The notes: generated from the letters alone by a model not told the origin. DNA of 64,000 nucleotides from Ruegeria sp. TM1040 (GCF_000014065.1 NC_008044.1:1883501-1947500), one strand, 5' to 3'; counted from the first letter of the stretch, positions 8,110 through 17,093 are shown. Made by a program: numbers and translations.

Positions 8110-8961
8110 TCAGCCCAACTCGAAGCTTGTCACGCCATAGATAAGATCCCGCGCAACTTCGGGGCGACGTCCCCGGTACATGCGCGCGGTTTCAAACACG
8201 GGCACCAGACCGAGATCGCGTGCCAGGGCCACCGCTGCCGCATTCGGTTCTGGCACATCAAGAAAGACCTCTTCGTCTTTGGGCCAGTCCCGGAGCAGCC
8301 CTGCCAGCACAGCTTGTGCCGCCTCCCGCGAGGTTGCCACGAGAGGCGCGATCTTGGCGCCGGTCTCGCAGCGCCGCAGGGTGCCAAAGCCGCTGATCCC
8401 GGTCTCGTCATAGGCCGCGATGCTCACATGTCCCGGCGCCCTCAGCCAGTGCTGCCAGAAGGCCGGGCGCGGTGCTGGAAACACGCGCGCGTCAAACGCC
8501 GCCACATCCTGCGTCAGCCCGTCCAGCCACGTCAGGCTGAAGGCGTCAGAAGCCCGCGGCACCGCGTCCAGCACGCCGCCGAAACGAATGTTGCTCCACG
8601 CCAGATCAAAGCCGGAGCGGCGGTAGTTTTCCTGCTGGTCCACCACCCCATCGAGGCCAACGCTGCGCTGGCCCGCATGCTCAAGGGCGCGTTGCCAGAG
8701 CGCATACCCATAGCCCTGCCCCCGGTGCTGAGGCGCCACAATGTAAAACCCCAAAAAGGCAAAGGCCGCGCCATAGGTCACAACAGAAATGCAGGCGATC
8801 ATCTCGCCCTCAAGAAAGCCGCCCCAGAACCCGCGTTCATCCTGTGCCGCAAAACAGGTCGCATCGCTTGGGCCGGGGTTCCAGCCTTCATGCGCGGCCC
8901 AGGTCACGGCCACATCGATTTCATCGCGCGTGAGCGGGCGGATCTCAAAGCTCTGCTGCAT
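8110..8961 (-). CDS. GNAT-family N-acetyltransferase, two-domain
   Basis: The 283-residue protein carries a GNAT fold with the acetyl-CoA pyrophosphate loop 'QHRGQGYG' near residue 85, followed by a second domain of the YitH type. The N-terminal part, 'FEIRPLTRDEIDVAVTWAAHEGWNPG', is typical of this two-domain group. The acceptor is unknown. The start at 8961 has CGGAGG five bases upstream; an ATG ten codons earlier does not. It converges with the WYL regulator, with five bases between the two stops. Confidence 0.85.
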   Translation of the reverse strand: MQQSFEIRPLTRDEIDVAVTWAAHEGWNPGPSDATCFAAQDERGFWGGFLEGEMIACISVVTYGAAFAFLGFYIVAPQHRGQGYGYALWQRALEHAGQRSVGLDGVVDQQENYRRSGFDLAWSNIRFGGVLDAVPRASDAFSLTWLDGLTQDVAAFDARVFPAPRPAFWQHWLRAPGHVSIAAYDETGISGFGTLRRCETGAKIAPLVATSREAAQAVLAGLLRDWPKDEEVFLDVPEPNAAAVALARDLGLVPVFETARMYRGRRPEVARDLIYGVTSFELG

Positions 8962-9003
8962 GGCGGCCTCCGGCTGACAGGGCTCCAGCATGCCGGGAGA
9001 AGA

Positions 9004-10131
9004 TCACCGTGTGAAGACAAAACACCGGTCGCGCGGCACCGTCAGCCACATTGCGCGCCCCTCGGCGGGCAAGAACACATTGGGCACCGTGGCCTTGAGG
9101 ATCGAGCCGTCGAAGTCCATTCGGAATTCCACAAGGCTCTCATTGCCGAGGAATCGCGCACGCTGCACGATGCCGCGTGCGGGCACACCATCGCGGGCCG
9201 TGGCTTCCGGGCCTCGACCATTGCGGTCAAAATCGATGCGCAGATGCTGCGGGCGGAATACGATTTCCACATCTGTGCCATCCGGCACGCCGGGCGCGAG
9301 GAACTGGCCAAAGGGGGTCTCGGCAAGCGCGCCATTGACCTGTGCTGGCAGCGTGTTCACATCCGAGAAAAACGCCACCGCAGCCTTGTCGACAGGACGG
9401 GTGTAGACATTGTAGGGCGCGCCCTGCTGCACGATACGCCCGTCGCGCATGAGCGCAATCTCATCGGCCATGCGCATCGCTTCTTCGGGTTCGTGGGTGA
9501 CAAGCAGAACGGCAGTGTCTTCTTCTTTCAGAAGGCTCAAAGTCTCGTCTCGGATGCCATCGCGCAGGCGATTGTCCAGCCCCGAAAACGGCTCATCCAT
9601 CAGCATGATCTTGGGGCTCGGCGCGAGCGCGCGCGCCAGCGCCACCCTCTGCTGTTCCCCGCCCGAGAGCTGATGTGGATAGTCATCTATGTATTGCGCC
9701 AGCGACACCCGGTCCAAAAGCTCGCGGGCGCGGGCGCGTTTCTGGTCCTTGCTGCCCTTCAGGCCAAAGGCCACATTATCGCCAACGCTCAGATGCGGAA
9801 ACAGGGCAAAGTCCTGAAACATCAGACCAATCTCGCGCCGCTCGGGCGGGACGCGAAAAATGGTGTCGCAGATCAGCTTGCCATCGACGTAGATTTCGCC
9901 CTCGTCCTGCATTTCCACGCCTGCGATCATGCGCAGGGTGGTGGACTTGCCACAGCCCGAAGGCCCCAGAAGGCAGGTCACCTGCCCCGGCAGCACGGTC
10001 AGCGAGACATCATCCACCACCGCGCGGCCCTCAAAGAACCTGCGGATATTGCGGATTTCCAGCCGGGGCGTCACCTCGTGCCCTTCCGCTTGTACGGAGG
10101 GCAGCGCGGATTTGGTCCTCTGCTCTGGCAT
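9004..10131 (-). CDS. ABC transporter ATP-binding protein, iron(III)/spermidine type
   Basis: A complete nucleotide-binding domain is visible: Walker A 'GPSGCGKST', signature 'LSGGEQQR', Walker B 'IMLMDEPFSGLD', and an H-loop 'THEPEEA'. It is followed by a TOBE-like C-terminal domain ('IVFRPQHLRIDF...'), which puts it with FbpC/PotA-type importers. No permease or binding protein is encoded nearby, so it is an orphan ATPase. With the ATG at 10131 it has 375 residues; a GTG further in ('EVTPRLEIRNIRRFF') preceded by GAAGGG is an equally good start and would give a length nearer the family norm. It lies 67 bases behind the AlkC-like gene on the same strand. Confidence 0.85.
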   Translation of the reverse strand: MPEQRTKSALPSVQAEGHEVTPRLEIRNIRRFFEGRAVVDDVSLTVLPGQVTCLLGPSGCGKSTTLRMIAGVEMQDEGEIYVDGKLICDTIFRVPPERREIGLMFQDFALFPHLSVGDNVAFGLKGSKDQKRARARELLDRVSLAQYIDDYPHQLSGGEQQRVALARALAPSPKIMLMDEPFSGLDNRLRDGIRDETLSLLKEEDTAVLLVTHEPEEAMRMADEIALMRDGRIVQQGAPYNVYTRPVDKAAVAFFSDVNTLPAQVNGALAETPFGQFLAPGVPDGTDVEIVFRPQHLRIDFDRNGRGPEATARDGVPARGIVQRARFLGNESLVEFRMDFDGSILKATVPNVFLPAEGRAMWLTVPRDRCFVFTR

Positions 10132-10198
10132 GGTCTGGCCCTTTGTCTTTGGAACGCTCTCAGTGGGAGGTTGCGCGCTGATACCAAGGCGGCTTGCC

Positions 10199-11317
10199 TC
10201 AGGCAAGGAACTCCACCTCGCCGCTTGCCCGGGGCTGGCCATTGACCATCAGCGTCACCCGATGCGCCCCCGGCAACAGCGTAAAGGTCGAGGCCTGCGC
10301 CTTAAGCGGATGCGTCTTTTGCAAGCTCAGGCCGTCAGCGCCCAGCGTGCCGGTCTTCCACTTGAACACCTTGGTTGAGGTCTTGCCACCAGCCCGTTGA
10401 AAGGTCAGGGCATAATCCACCAGCACCCGCGCGCCCCTGCCCCCCTGCAGCCGCGCGCCCAACATCAGTTTTTCACCGATCCGCACGCGTCCGGGCAGTT
10501 CAAGCTCTGCCGAGAGATCAAGTTCCGGATCATACCCAAGCAGTCGCAGCGCGCGGGGATCGCCCGCCTTGATCAGGCCACGCAGCGCATGGGAGGTCAT
10601 CCAGTCCAGCTCTTTTTGGGCCTGCTCGCCGCGCGCTTGCCACGCGGTCAGTTGGTCCACCACGATCTGCGGGTCTTTTTTGGCGATGTCATTCAAGTGA
10701 TTGGCCACCGAACGTGTGACAAAACGTGTGTCATCGCCGTGAAGACGGTCTAGGATCGGCAAGGGCGCATCCAACGGCAGATTTACCGCAAGGCCCCAGG
10801 GCAGCCGCGGGCGCGTGCCCTCACTGGCAAGCCTTCGCACATGATAATGCGCGTGCCCGGCCCAACGCGACATGCGCGCAAGCACAGGATCGGGCCAGGT
10901 TTTCAACAGCGGGCGGATCGCAAACTCCATGGAAAAACGCTGTGTTACGGCCTCCAGTAGATCCAGCGCCAGAGGCAGATCGGCCTCGGTCTTGGTGAGA
11001 TCCGCAACCCATTCCCCAAGCGGAGCAAAGATGAAATCGCCAAAGTCATCATCGCGCAGGCTTGGGTCCAAAGGTGGCGGCAGAGCCGCAAAAATCACCG
11101 GTGCAACTTGATCGAGCGGACCCGGGACATGCTTTGACAGCATCTCGGCGATCCAGTTGATGCGCGCCTTGAGCTCAAGATCAAGGAGCCGCGCCATCAC
11201 ATCCGCCTCAAAGGCGCGCGGGTCAAACTCCACCGAAGCCGCGTCAAAAAGCCCCGCCAGATAGCGGGTCTTTTCCACGTTAAAAAGCTGATCCTTCAGC
11301 GAAAACGACTCGGCCAT
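10199..11317 (-). CDS. AlkC-like HEAT-repeat DNA glycosylase with C-terminal Ig-like domain
   Basis: The 372-residue protein is built from helical HEAT-like repeats up to about residue 265, with 'YHVRRLASEGTRPRLPWG', a signature of the AlkC/AlkD DNA alkylation repair superfamily. These enzymes remove cationic alkyl bases without flipping the base out. The last 100 residues ('LDLSAELELPGRVRIGEKLMLGARL... ...HRVTLMVNGQPRASGEVEFL') look like an immunoglobulin-like beta-sandwich, as reported for some AlkC proteins. It starts four bases after the SDR stop, so both are probably one transcript. Confidence 0.82.
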   Translation of the reverse strand: MAESFSLKDQLFNVEKTRYLAGLFDAASVEFDPRAFEADVMARLLDLELKARINWIAEMLSKHVPGPLDQVAPVIFAALPPPLDPSLRDDDFGDFIFAPLGEWVADLTKTEADLPLALDLLEAVTQRFSMEFAIRPLLKTWPDPVLARMSRWAGHAHYHVRRLASEGTRPRLPWGLAVNLPLDAPLPILDRLHGDDTRFVTRSVANHLNDIAKKDPQIVVDQLTAWQARGEQAQKELDWMTSHALRGLIKAGDPRALRLLGYDPELDLSAELELPGRVRIGEKLMLGARLQGGRGARVLVDYALTFQRAGGKTSTKVFKWKTGTLGADGLSLQKTHPLKAQASTFTLLPGAHRVTLMVNGQPRASGEVEFLA

Positions 11318-11321
11318 CAGG

Positions 11322-12101
11322 TCAGAGCGTCATATTGGTGGCACCGCCATCCAGCAGGATATTCTGGCCAATGATGAAACCCGCATGCTGCGAGCAGAGG
11401 AACGCGCAGGTCGCCCCAAATTCCTGCCGCGTGCCATAGCGTCCGGCAGGGATCGTGGCGGCGCGCTGCGCGCGGGCCTCATCCATGGAAATCCCCTGTG
11501 CCTGCGCCACGCCCGTATCAAGGGAAACCGCCCGGTCGGTGGCGTGGATGCCTGGCAATAGATTATTGATCACAACACCTTGGCCCGCAACCTGACGTGC
11601 AGTGCCCGCTACATAGCCAGTGAGGCCCGCCCGCGCGGAATTGGAGAGCCCAAGCGCCGCGATGGGCGCTTTGACGGACTGCGAAGTGATATTCACCACC
11701 CGGCCCCAACCGGCTTCCATCATCGCGGGCAGCAACGCTTTCATCAGCGCAATGGGGGTAAGCATATTGGCGTCGAGCGCCTTGATGAAATCGGCGCGGT
11801 CCCAGTCGCTCCAGACACCCGGAGGTGGGCCGCCCGCATTGGTCACCAGAATGTCGACCCCTTTGGCGCGGTCGATAAGCTCGGCGCGCGCGCCTTCGTC
11901 GGTCACATCGCAGGCCAGCGTCTCCACACGCACACCGAAGCGGTCGCGCAGGTCCTGTGCCGAGGCCTCCAGTGCCTCGGAGCCACGCGCGTTCATCAAC
12001 AGATCGACACCTGCCTCGGCCAGCGCCTCTGCACAGCCCAGACCCAATCCCTTGCTCGATGCGCACACCAATGCGCGCTTGCCGCGAATGCCCAGATCCA
12101 T
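11322..12101 (-). CDS. SDR-family oxidoreductase with an atypical active site
   Basis: The 259-residue protein has the Rossmann motif 'CASSKGLGLG' and 'TNAGGPPPG', 'NITSQSV' with the usual serine, and the C-terminal 'FIIGQNILLDGGA'. The YxxxK catalytic pair is replaced: the corresponding segment reads 'LGLSNSARAGLTGY', giving S and R in those places. A known SDR subgroup carries this SN..R version; its reaction is not something I can name. AGGAG precedes the ATG at 12101 by six bases. It heads a minus-strand transcript with the AlkC-like gene and perhaps the ABC ATPase. Confidence 0.85.
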   Translation of the reverse strand: MDLGIRGKRALVCASSKGLGLGCAEALAEAGVDLLMNARGSEALEASAQDLRDRFGVRVETLACDVTDEGARAELIDRAKGVDILVTNAGGPPPGVWSDWDRADFIKALDANMLTPIALMKALLPAMMEAGWGRVVNITSQSVKAPIAALGLSNSARAGLTGYVAGTARQVAGQGVVINNLLPGIHATDRAVSLDTGVAQAQGISMDEARAQRAATIPAGRYGTRQEFGATCAFLCSQHAGFIIGQNILLDGGATNMTL

Positions 12102-12301
12102 GAAACTCTCCTGCTGTTGCGTGTTTGAGGCAGACCCTGACAGCGCGCGGACCGGTTTTCCAGATGACAAAGCATGCATCGGCCAGAAAATTTCCTCCGC
12201 GCGCCCGTTTCTTGCCCAAGTGTGAACCTAGTCTTTACCACGAAAGGCGCAGTGTAAGTGCGCGCGCATCCGGCCCGACAACAGTGATTGACCCGAAGAC
12301 A

Positions 12302-13318
12302 GTGACCGACGTGACCAACGACACCCTTTCCCATTATGCGCTCCCGGCCTACCCGGCCGAGCAGTTTTGCGTGGACATCGGCGCCAACGCGGGCGACCCG
12401 ATTGGGATTCTGGATGATTTGGTGATGGATGACATCTACGAGCTCACCAGTGATGCGCGCCTGCGACGGCTCGCCTTTGGGGTGTCAACAGAGGGCACGA
12501 TCACCCTCCACTCCGAGAGCGAGATGGGCCAGGACGGGGCGCGACTGCATCTGGATTGCGCCGTCACACTGATGCCCGACCTGGGCAGCGCCATCGAGGC
12601 GCTGATCGCGGTTGAGGTGGATAATGAGGGGTTGATAGCCCGGCTCTACCTGATCCCGCAGGCCCCACTTGCGCAGGGCACGGGCTATCGTCTGGTGCGC
12701 GCCAGCCGCGAGCCGGTCTGGACACGTTTGGCGCAACTCAGCTGTGTGGCCTTTTCGCGCGGCACGCATATCACGATGGGCACGGGAGAGCAGCGCCCGA
12801 TTGAGATGCTGCGCGCCGGCGACCGGGTCTTGACCCGCAACAGTGGCGCGCGCCGCATCACCTGGGTGGGTCACACCACCGTCCGCGCGGTCGGAGAAAT
12901 GGCGCCCATCCTGATCCGCCAAGGGGCGCTCAACAATGCGCGCGACCTTTTGGTGAGCCCGGACCACCGGCTCATGATCTATCAGCGATCAGATGCGCTC
13001 GGGGCGGGACGGAATGAATTGATGATCCGCGCCCGCGATCTTGTGAATGGCGACAGCGTGGTGGTTCAGGACGGCGGCTTTGTGGACTACTATCAGATCC
13101 TGTTTGACCGCCATCACATCATCTATGCCGAGGGCATTGCCGCGGAATCGATGCTGGTGGACCCGGTCACGCGTCCAGCCCTCCCCGAAGAGGTGCAGCA
13201 ACGTCTGACGCAGCCCCGCCGGCATGGAACGCGCGGCGATCACGGCTTGGAAATCCGGCGCCCAATGCTCAGTCACCCAGACACCGTAGACTTGCTCAAA
13301 CGCGCCTCGTTGCGCTGA
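12302..13318 (+). CDS. Hint (hedgehog/intein) domain protein
   Basis: The C-terminal two thirds match the Hint module that Roseobacters encode in many stand-alone proteins: 'SCVAFSRGTHITMGTGEQRPIEMLRAGDRVLT' with the leading Cys, then 'RRITWVGHTTV', 'LLVSPDHRLMI', and 'YYQILFDRHHIIYAEGIAAESML'. Hint domains can cut the preceding peptide bond through that Cys; whether this one does is unknown. About 140 residues lie in front of it without a recognisable domain. The start is uncertain: GTG codons at 12284, 12302 and 12311 and an ATG at 12164 are in frame. The sequence before 12302 does not look coding and none has a strong ribosome site. Confidence 0.72.
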   Translation: MTDVTNDTLSHYALPAYPAEQFCVDIGANAGDPIGILDDLVMDDIYELTSDARLRRLAFGVSTEGTITLHSESEMGQDGARLHLDCAVTLMPDLGSAIEALIAVEVDNEGLIARLYLIPQAPLAQGTGYRLVRASREPVWTRLAQLSCVAFSRGTHITMGTGEQRPIEMLRAGDRVLTRNSGARRITWVGHTTVRAVGEMAPILIRQGALNNARDLLVSPDHRLMIYQRSDALGAGRNELMIRARDLVNGDSVVVQDGGFVDYYQILFDRHHIIYAEGIAAESMLVDPVTRPALPEEVQQRLTQPRRHGTRGDHGLEIRRPMLSHPDTVDLLKRASLR

Positions 13319-13396
13319 CCGCCGTTGCCTCGGACGTGACGGCGCACGTGCGCAAAGTGTCAATTTTACGCCTTTCAGGATAGCGGGACACGTCCG

Positions 13397-13789
13397 TCAG
13401 GACCGGCCTTGCTGCATGCGCGCAAAGCCTGCGCCTTCGTTCATGCCATTCACAAAGGCCTCGGCGACGCTGGGCGCGGTCGACACGTGACCGTGCGGAT
13501 GCGCCACATGTGGTGCTGCGGCCTGCACGCCGCTGACGCCAGAGCCTGAGTGCGCGCCTTCGTCCGCGCCCACACCGCCCTTCAGCAGCAAGAACACACC
13601 GGAGAGGCCAAACCAGAGGCTGCCCAGGATCAGGGCCGCAATCGCGTGGGGCTGTCCGGCCTGCAAAAGCGCGGCATACAGCGCGGTGCTCAGAAACCCG
13701 GCGCCAACGGCGGCGCTCAGCGCTGTCAGAACGGCATAGCGCGCCCGGCGCGCGCTGCGCCGGGCTTGGGATTTAAGAAACCTGAACAT
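13397..13789 (-). CDS. small membrane protein, holin-X/YqjE-like
   Basis: The 130-residue product has a basic N-terminus ('RRSARRARY') and two hydrophobic segments, about 21-45 and 50-70, followed by a His/Ala/Gly-rich soluble tail ending 'EAFVNGMNEGAGFARMQQGRS'. This resembles the small 'phage holin family' membrane proteins that accompany DUF883 proteins in alphaproteobacterial genomes, which are chromosomal rather than viral. It starts four bases after the stop of the DUF883-like gene, so both are co-transcribed. The function is unknown. Confidence 0.6.
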   Translation of the reverse strand: MFRFLKSQARRSARRARYAVLTALSAAVGAGFLSTALYAALLQAGQPHAIAALILGSLWFGLSGVFLLLKGGVGADEGAHSGSGVSGVQAAAPHVAHPHGHVSTAPSVAEAFVNGMNEGAGFARMQQGRS

Positions 13790-13793
13790 CTGG

Positions 13794-14087
13794 TTACCGA
13801 CGGTTGCTCAGGTAACCCAAAGCAAAGCCAAGCCCCGCAGCAATCGCGGTCGCGGCGAGCGGCTGCGCGCGTACCGCGTCTTCGGCCTGACGGCTCATCT
13901 GCGCGGCCCCATCGGCAACGGTCTGGGCTTGATCGCGGGCGGTCTCGCGGGCGGCGTCCCGCGCCTTGCCTACGCGGTCCTTGGCGAGATGAGAGACGGA
14001 TTTGCTCAACTCCGCAATGTCAGAGCGCAGCACATCCATCTGGGCAATAATTTCGTCACTCGAGGGGGCGGCTTGATCCTTGGGCAT
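13794..14087 (-). CDS. DUF883/ElaB-like membrane-anchored protein
   Basis: The 97-residue protein has a long charged helix ('DEIIAQMDVLRSDIAELSKSVSHLAKDRVGKARDAARETARDQ') and a C-terminal membrane anchor 'LAATAIAAGLGFALGYLSNRR', the plan of DUF883 proteins such as ElaB and YqjD, some of which bind ribosomes in stationary phase. AAAGGAGATACCC directly before ATG at 14087 fixes the start; a much longer upstream frame is not credible. It heads a two-gene transcript with the membrane protein at 13397 and diverges from prfC. Confidence 0.8.
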   Translation of the reverse strand: MPKDQAAPSSDEIIAQMDVLRSDIAELSKSVSHLAKDRVGKARDAARETARDQAQTVADGAAQMSRQAEDAVRAQPLAATAIAAGLGFALGYLSNRR

Positions 14088-14379
14088 GGGTATCTCCTTT
14101 CCATTTTGCGTTTCGCATTCACCTACCCAACGTGTCGGCGCGCTGTTTTGTTCCGGATTTTTTCGGGGCCCCACTACGGCGCTCGGCGAAATTCTCGGCT
14201 GACACCTCGACGGGCACCGACATTTTTTAAGAGTCTCCTGAGTGGTCGACCTCTCCGGGGCGGCCCTTGTTTTGGGTGCCAGCAACGCTCCGGCCCTGAT
14301 GCGCCCAGTGAAACACATCGCACCCGTTCAGCACGGCTTTTCCTTGCCTCTGAGCCGCTTTGTGGCTAAGGCCAGCCTC

Positions 14380-15987
14380 ATGTTGGACACCGCTCATAAC
14401 CGCCCCGATCTGCCGCCGGAAATCGCGCGGCGCCGCACCTTTGCGATCATCTCGCACCCGGATGCGGGCAAGACCACTCTGACCGAGAAGTTCCTCCTTT
14501 ATGGGGGCGCCATCCAGATGGCGGGTCAGGTGCGCGCCAAGGGCGAAGCGCGGCGCACGCGTTCTGACTTCATGCAGATGGAAAAGGATCGGGGCATCTC
14601 GGTTTCGGCCTCCGCAATGTCCTTTGACTACGGGGATTTCCGCTACAACCTCGTCGACACGCCCGGCCACTCGGACTTTTCCGAGGACACCTACCGCACG
14701 CTGACGGCGGTGGACGCGGCGGTGATGGTGATTGATGGCGCCAAGGGTGTGGAAAGCCAGACCCAGAAGCTCTTTGAAGTTTGCCGCCTGCGCGATCTGC
14801 CGATCCTGACCTTCTGTAACAAGATGGACCGCGAGAGCCGCGATACCTTCGACATTATCGACGAGATTCAGGAAAACCTCGCCATCGACGTCACCCCGGC
14901 GAGCTGGCCTATCGGCGTCGGGCGTGACTTTATCGGCTGTTATGACCTCTTGCGCGACCGGCTCGAACTGATGGATCGTGCTGACCGCAACAAGGTGGCA
15001 GAGAGCATCTCGATCAACGGGCTTGATGATCCCAAACTGGCCGAGCACGTCCCGGAGCATCTGTTGGAAAAGCTGCTCGAAGAGGTCGAAATGGCGCGCG
15101 AGCTTTTGCCGACGCTGGACCCGCAAGCGGTGCTCGAGGGGCATATGACCCCGATCTGGTTCGGCTCTGCGATCAACTCCTTTGGGGTGCGCGAGCTGAT
15201 GGACGGGATCGGCCAATACGGCCCTGTGCCTCAGATCCAATCCGCCGAACCCCGCCAGATCGCGCCCGAAGAGAAAAAAGTCGCAGGCTTTGTCTTTAAG
15301 GTGCAGGCCAATATGGACCCAAAGCACCGCGACCGCGTCGCCTTTGTGCGTCTGGCGTCGGGCCACTTCAAACGTGGCATGAAGCTGACGCATGTGCGCA
15401 GCAAGAAACCGATGGCGATCTCCAACCCGGTGCTGTTCCTCGCCTCTGACCGCGAGCTTGCAGAAGAGGCCTGGGGCGGCGACATCATCGGCATTCCCAA
15501 CCACGGCCAGCTGCGCATTGGCGACACGCTCACCGAAGGCGAGGCGCTGCGCGTCACCGGCATCCCCTCATTCGCACCGGAGCTGTTGCAAGGCGTGCGT
15601 GCGGGCGACCCGATGAAGGCCAAGCACCTTGAAAAAGCCCTGATGCAATTTGCCGAAGAAGGCGCCGCAAAGGTCTTCAAACCTTCGATCGGCTCGGGCT
15701 TTATCGTCGGTGTTGTCGGCGCGCTGCAATTTGAGGTGCTCGCCAGCCGCATCGAAATGGAATACGGCCTTCCCGTGCGCTTTGAGGCATCGCAGTTCAC
15801 CTCCGCACGCTGGGTGCATGGGGACAAGACGGCAGTGGACAAATTCGTCAACGCCAACAAGCAGCACATCGCCCATGACAACGATGGCGACATCGTCTAC
15901 CTCACGCGGCTGCAATGGGACATCGACCGGGTAGAGCGGGATTATCCCGACTTGAAACTCTCCTCCACCAAGGAGATGATGGTCTAA
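14380..15987 (+). CDS. prfC: peptide chain release factor 3 (RF3)
   Basis: RF3 is the GTPase that ejects RF1 and RF2 from the ribosome after peptide release. The 535-residue protein has G1 'SHPDAGKTTLTEKFLL', the switch region with 'RRTRSDFMQMEKDRGISV', G3 'DTPGHSDF', and G4 'NKMD', followed by RF3-specific C-terminal sequence. E. coli RF3 has 529 residues. The start at 14380 matches the family N-terminus 'LPPEIARRRTFAIISHPDAGKTT'; an upstream in-frame extension of 46 codons has no counterpart. A terminator follows directly. Confidence 0.95.
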   Translation: MLDTAHNRPDLPPEIARRRTFAIISHPDAGKTTLTEKFLLYGGAIQMAGQVRAKGEARRTRSDFMQMEKDRGISVSASAMSFDYGDFRYNLVDTPGHSDFSEDTYRTLTAVDAAVMVIDGAKGVESQTQKLFEVCRLRDLPILTFCNKMDRESRDTFDIIDEIQENLAIDVTPASWPIGVGRDFIGCYDLLRDRLELMDRADRNKVAESISINGLDDPKLAEHVPEHLLEKLLEEVEMARELLPTLDPQAVLEGHMTPIWFGSAINSFGVRELMDGIGQYGPVPQIQSAEPRQIAPEEKKVAGFVFKVQANMDPKHRDRVAFVRLASGHFKRGMKLTHVRSKKPMAISNPVLFLASDRELAEEAWGGDIIGIPNHGQLRIGDTLTEGEALRVTGIPSFAPELLQGVRAGDPMKAKHLEKALMQFAEEGAAKVFKPSIGSGFIVGVVGALQFEVLASRIEMEYGLPVRFEASQFTSARWVHGDKTAVDKFVNANKQHIAHDNDGDIVYLTRLQWDIDRVERDYPDLKLSSTKEMMV

Positions 15988-15991
15988 CACC

Positions 15992-16022
15992 ACGGGCGCT
16001 CCTCACCGGGCGCCCGTCTTGG
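15992..16022 (+). terminator. terminator after prfC
   Basis: Stem ACGGGCGC with GCGCCCGT around a ten-base loop, followed by CTTGGTTT. It begins five bases after the prfC stop. Confidence 0.75.
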
Positions 16023-16059
16023 TTTCAAAAGGGTTAAGAGACGAGGGCAAGCCTCTGCT

Positions 16060-16998
16060 ATGACAGTAAAATGGGGGCTTGTCGCCACGCTCAAAGCCGA
16101 GGCTGAGGCTGTTTTGAACTTTGCTGCTTGGCATCTGGAGCAGGGCGCGCATCGCCTGTTTCTCTATCTGGACGCAGCCTGTCCTGACGCACTGCCGCAT
16201 CTTCAGGATCACCCCCGTATTCGCGTGATCGAGACGACCGAGGCCCATTGGCTTAAGCGTCGCGGGCGCGTTCCGGAAAAACATCAGGTTCGCCAGAGCC
16301 TCAACGCGACCCGCGCCTATCGACGACAAGCGCGCGATCTGGACTGGCTCATCCATATCGATGTGGACGAGTTCCTCTGGTCCCCCGATCCGCTGGCGCC
16401 ACAGCTGGAAGCACTCGACCCAGACGTCCTGTGCGCGCGCGTACGCCCGCTTGAACATCTTGCCGGTAGCGCCGACCGGTTCAAATCCCGCATCCCTTCC
16501 GGGTCAGATGCCTCTCAGATCAGCACCCGTATCTATCCGCGCTTTGGCGGCTACCTCAAAGGCGGATTTGTCAGCCATGTGCAGGGCAAGCTCTTTGTAC
16601 GCACGGGTCTAGAAGAGGTGGATCTGCGCATCCACAATGTGTTTGTCGAAGGCGTTGAAAACCCCTGCGCCACTGAACTTACAAACATCGACCTCTGCCA
16701 CCATCACGCAAGCGACTGGGCGCAGTGGATCGCACAATATCGTTACCGCCTGAACAAGGGCTCCTATCGGGCCGATCTGCGCCCCGCGCAGCCCCGCAGC
16801 GCAGGCGGCACCACCCTGCACGAGCTGCTTTCGCTGCTCGAGGCGGAAGAGGGCGAATCCGGCCTCAGGGCGTTTTTTGACGAGACCTGCGCCGACAGCC
16901 CCGAACTCCGCCAAACGCTTGCCTCAGAGGGGCTTTTGCGTCAACGCGCCCTGCCCCTGGTCGCAATTCGTCAGAAACACTTCCCGCATTTTTCGTAA
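16060..16998 (+). CDS. family 2-like glycosyltransferase
   Basis: The 312-residue protein begins 'MTVKWGLVATLKAEAEAVLNFAAWHLEQGAHRLFLYLDA', the fold start of the Glyco_tranf_2_4 group, and has 'WLIHIDVDEFLW', the metal-binding DxD motif of a GT-A transferase. Downstream, 'GFVSHVQGKLFVR' and 'LCHHHASDWAQWI...YRLNKGSY' match the same group, found in Rhodobacteraceae surface-polysaccharide genes. The donor and acceptor are unknown and no other polysaccharide gene is adjacent. Confidence 0.82.
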   Translation: MTVKWGLVATLKAEAEAVLNFAAWHLEQGAHRLFLYLDAACPDALPHLQDHPRIRVIETTEAHWLKRRGRVPEKHQVRQSLNATRAYRRQARDLDWLIHIDVDEFLWSPDPLAPQLEALDPDVLCARVRPLEHLAGSADRFKSRIPSGSDASQISTRIYPRFGGYLKGGFVSHVQGKLFVRTGLEEVDLRIHNVFVEGVENPCATELTNIDLCHHHASDWAQWIAQYRYRLNKGSYRADLRPAQPRSAGGTTLHELLSLLEAEEGESGLRAFFDETCADSPELRQTLASEGLLRQRALPLVAIRQKHFPHFS

Positions 16999-17064
16999 AC
17001 TGTTTCTCAATTACGGCAAATTCCGGGATTCTCACCCAGTTCCCCACCGTTAAGTCGCGATCAT

Positions 17065-17093
17065 TTGACCGTATCTCTCAATTTTGCTATGTG
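17065..17093 (+). promoter_or_regulatory. sigma-70-type promoter for the RNA helicase gene
   Basis: TTGACC, 17 bases, TATGTG. Both hexamers match the housekeeping consensus well with ideal spacing. It implies a 5' leader of about 90 bases before the helicase ATG. Confidence 0.65.

Noticed and set aside
8314-10245. 643-codon open frame on the plus strand
   Set aside because: It runs antisense through the clearly identified GNAT and ABC ATPase genes; high GC removes stop codons. The translation is rich in His, Arg and Gln without domain patterns.
13397-14087. prophage lysis genes (holin)
   Set aside because: The holin-like and DUF883-like pair is a common chromosomal arrangement, and no other phage gene is near.
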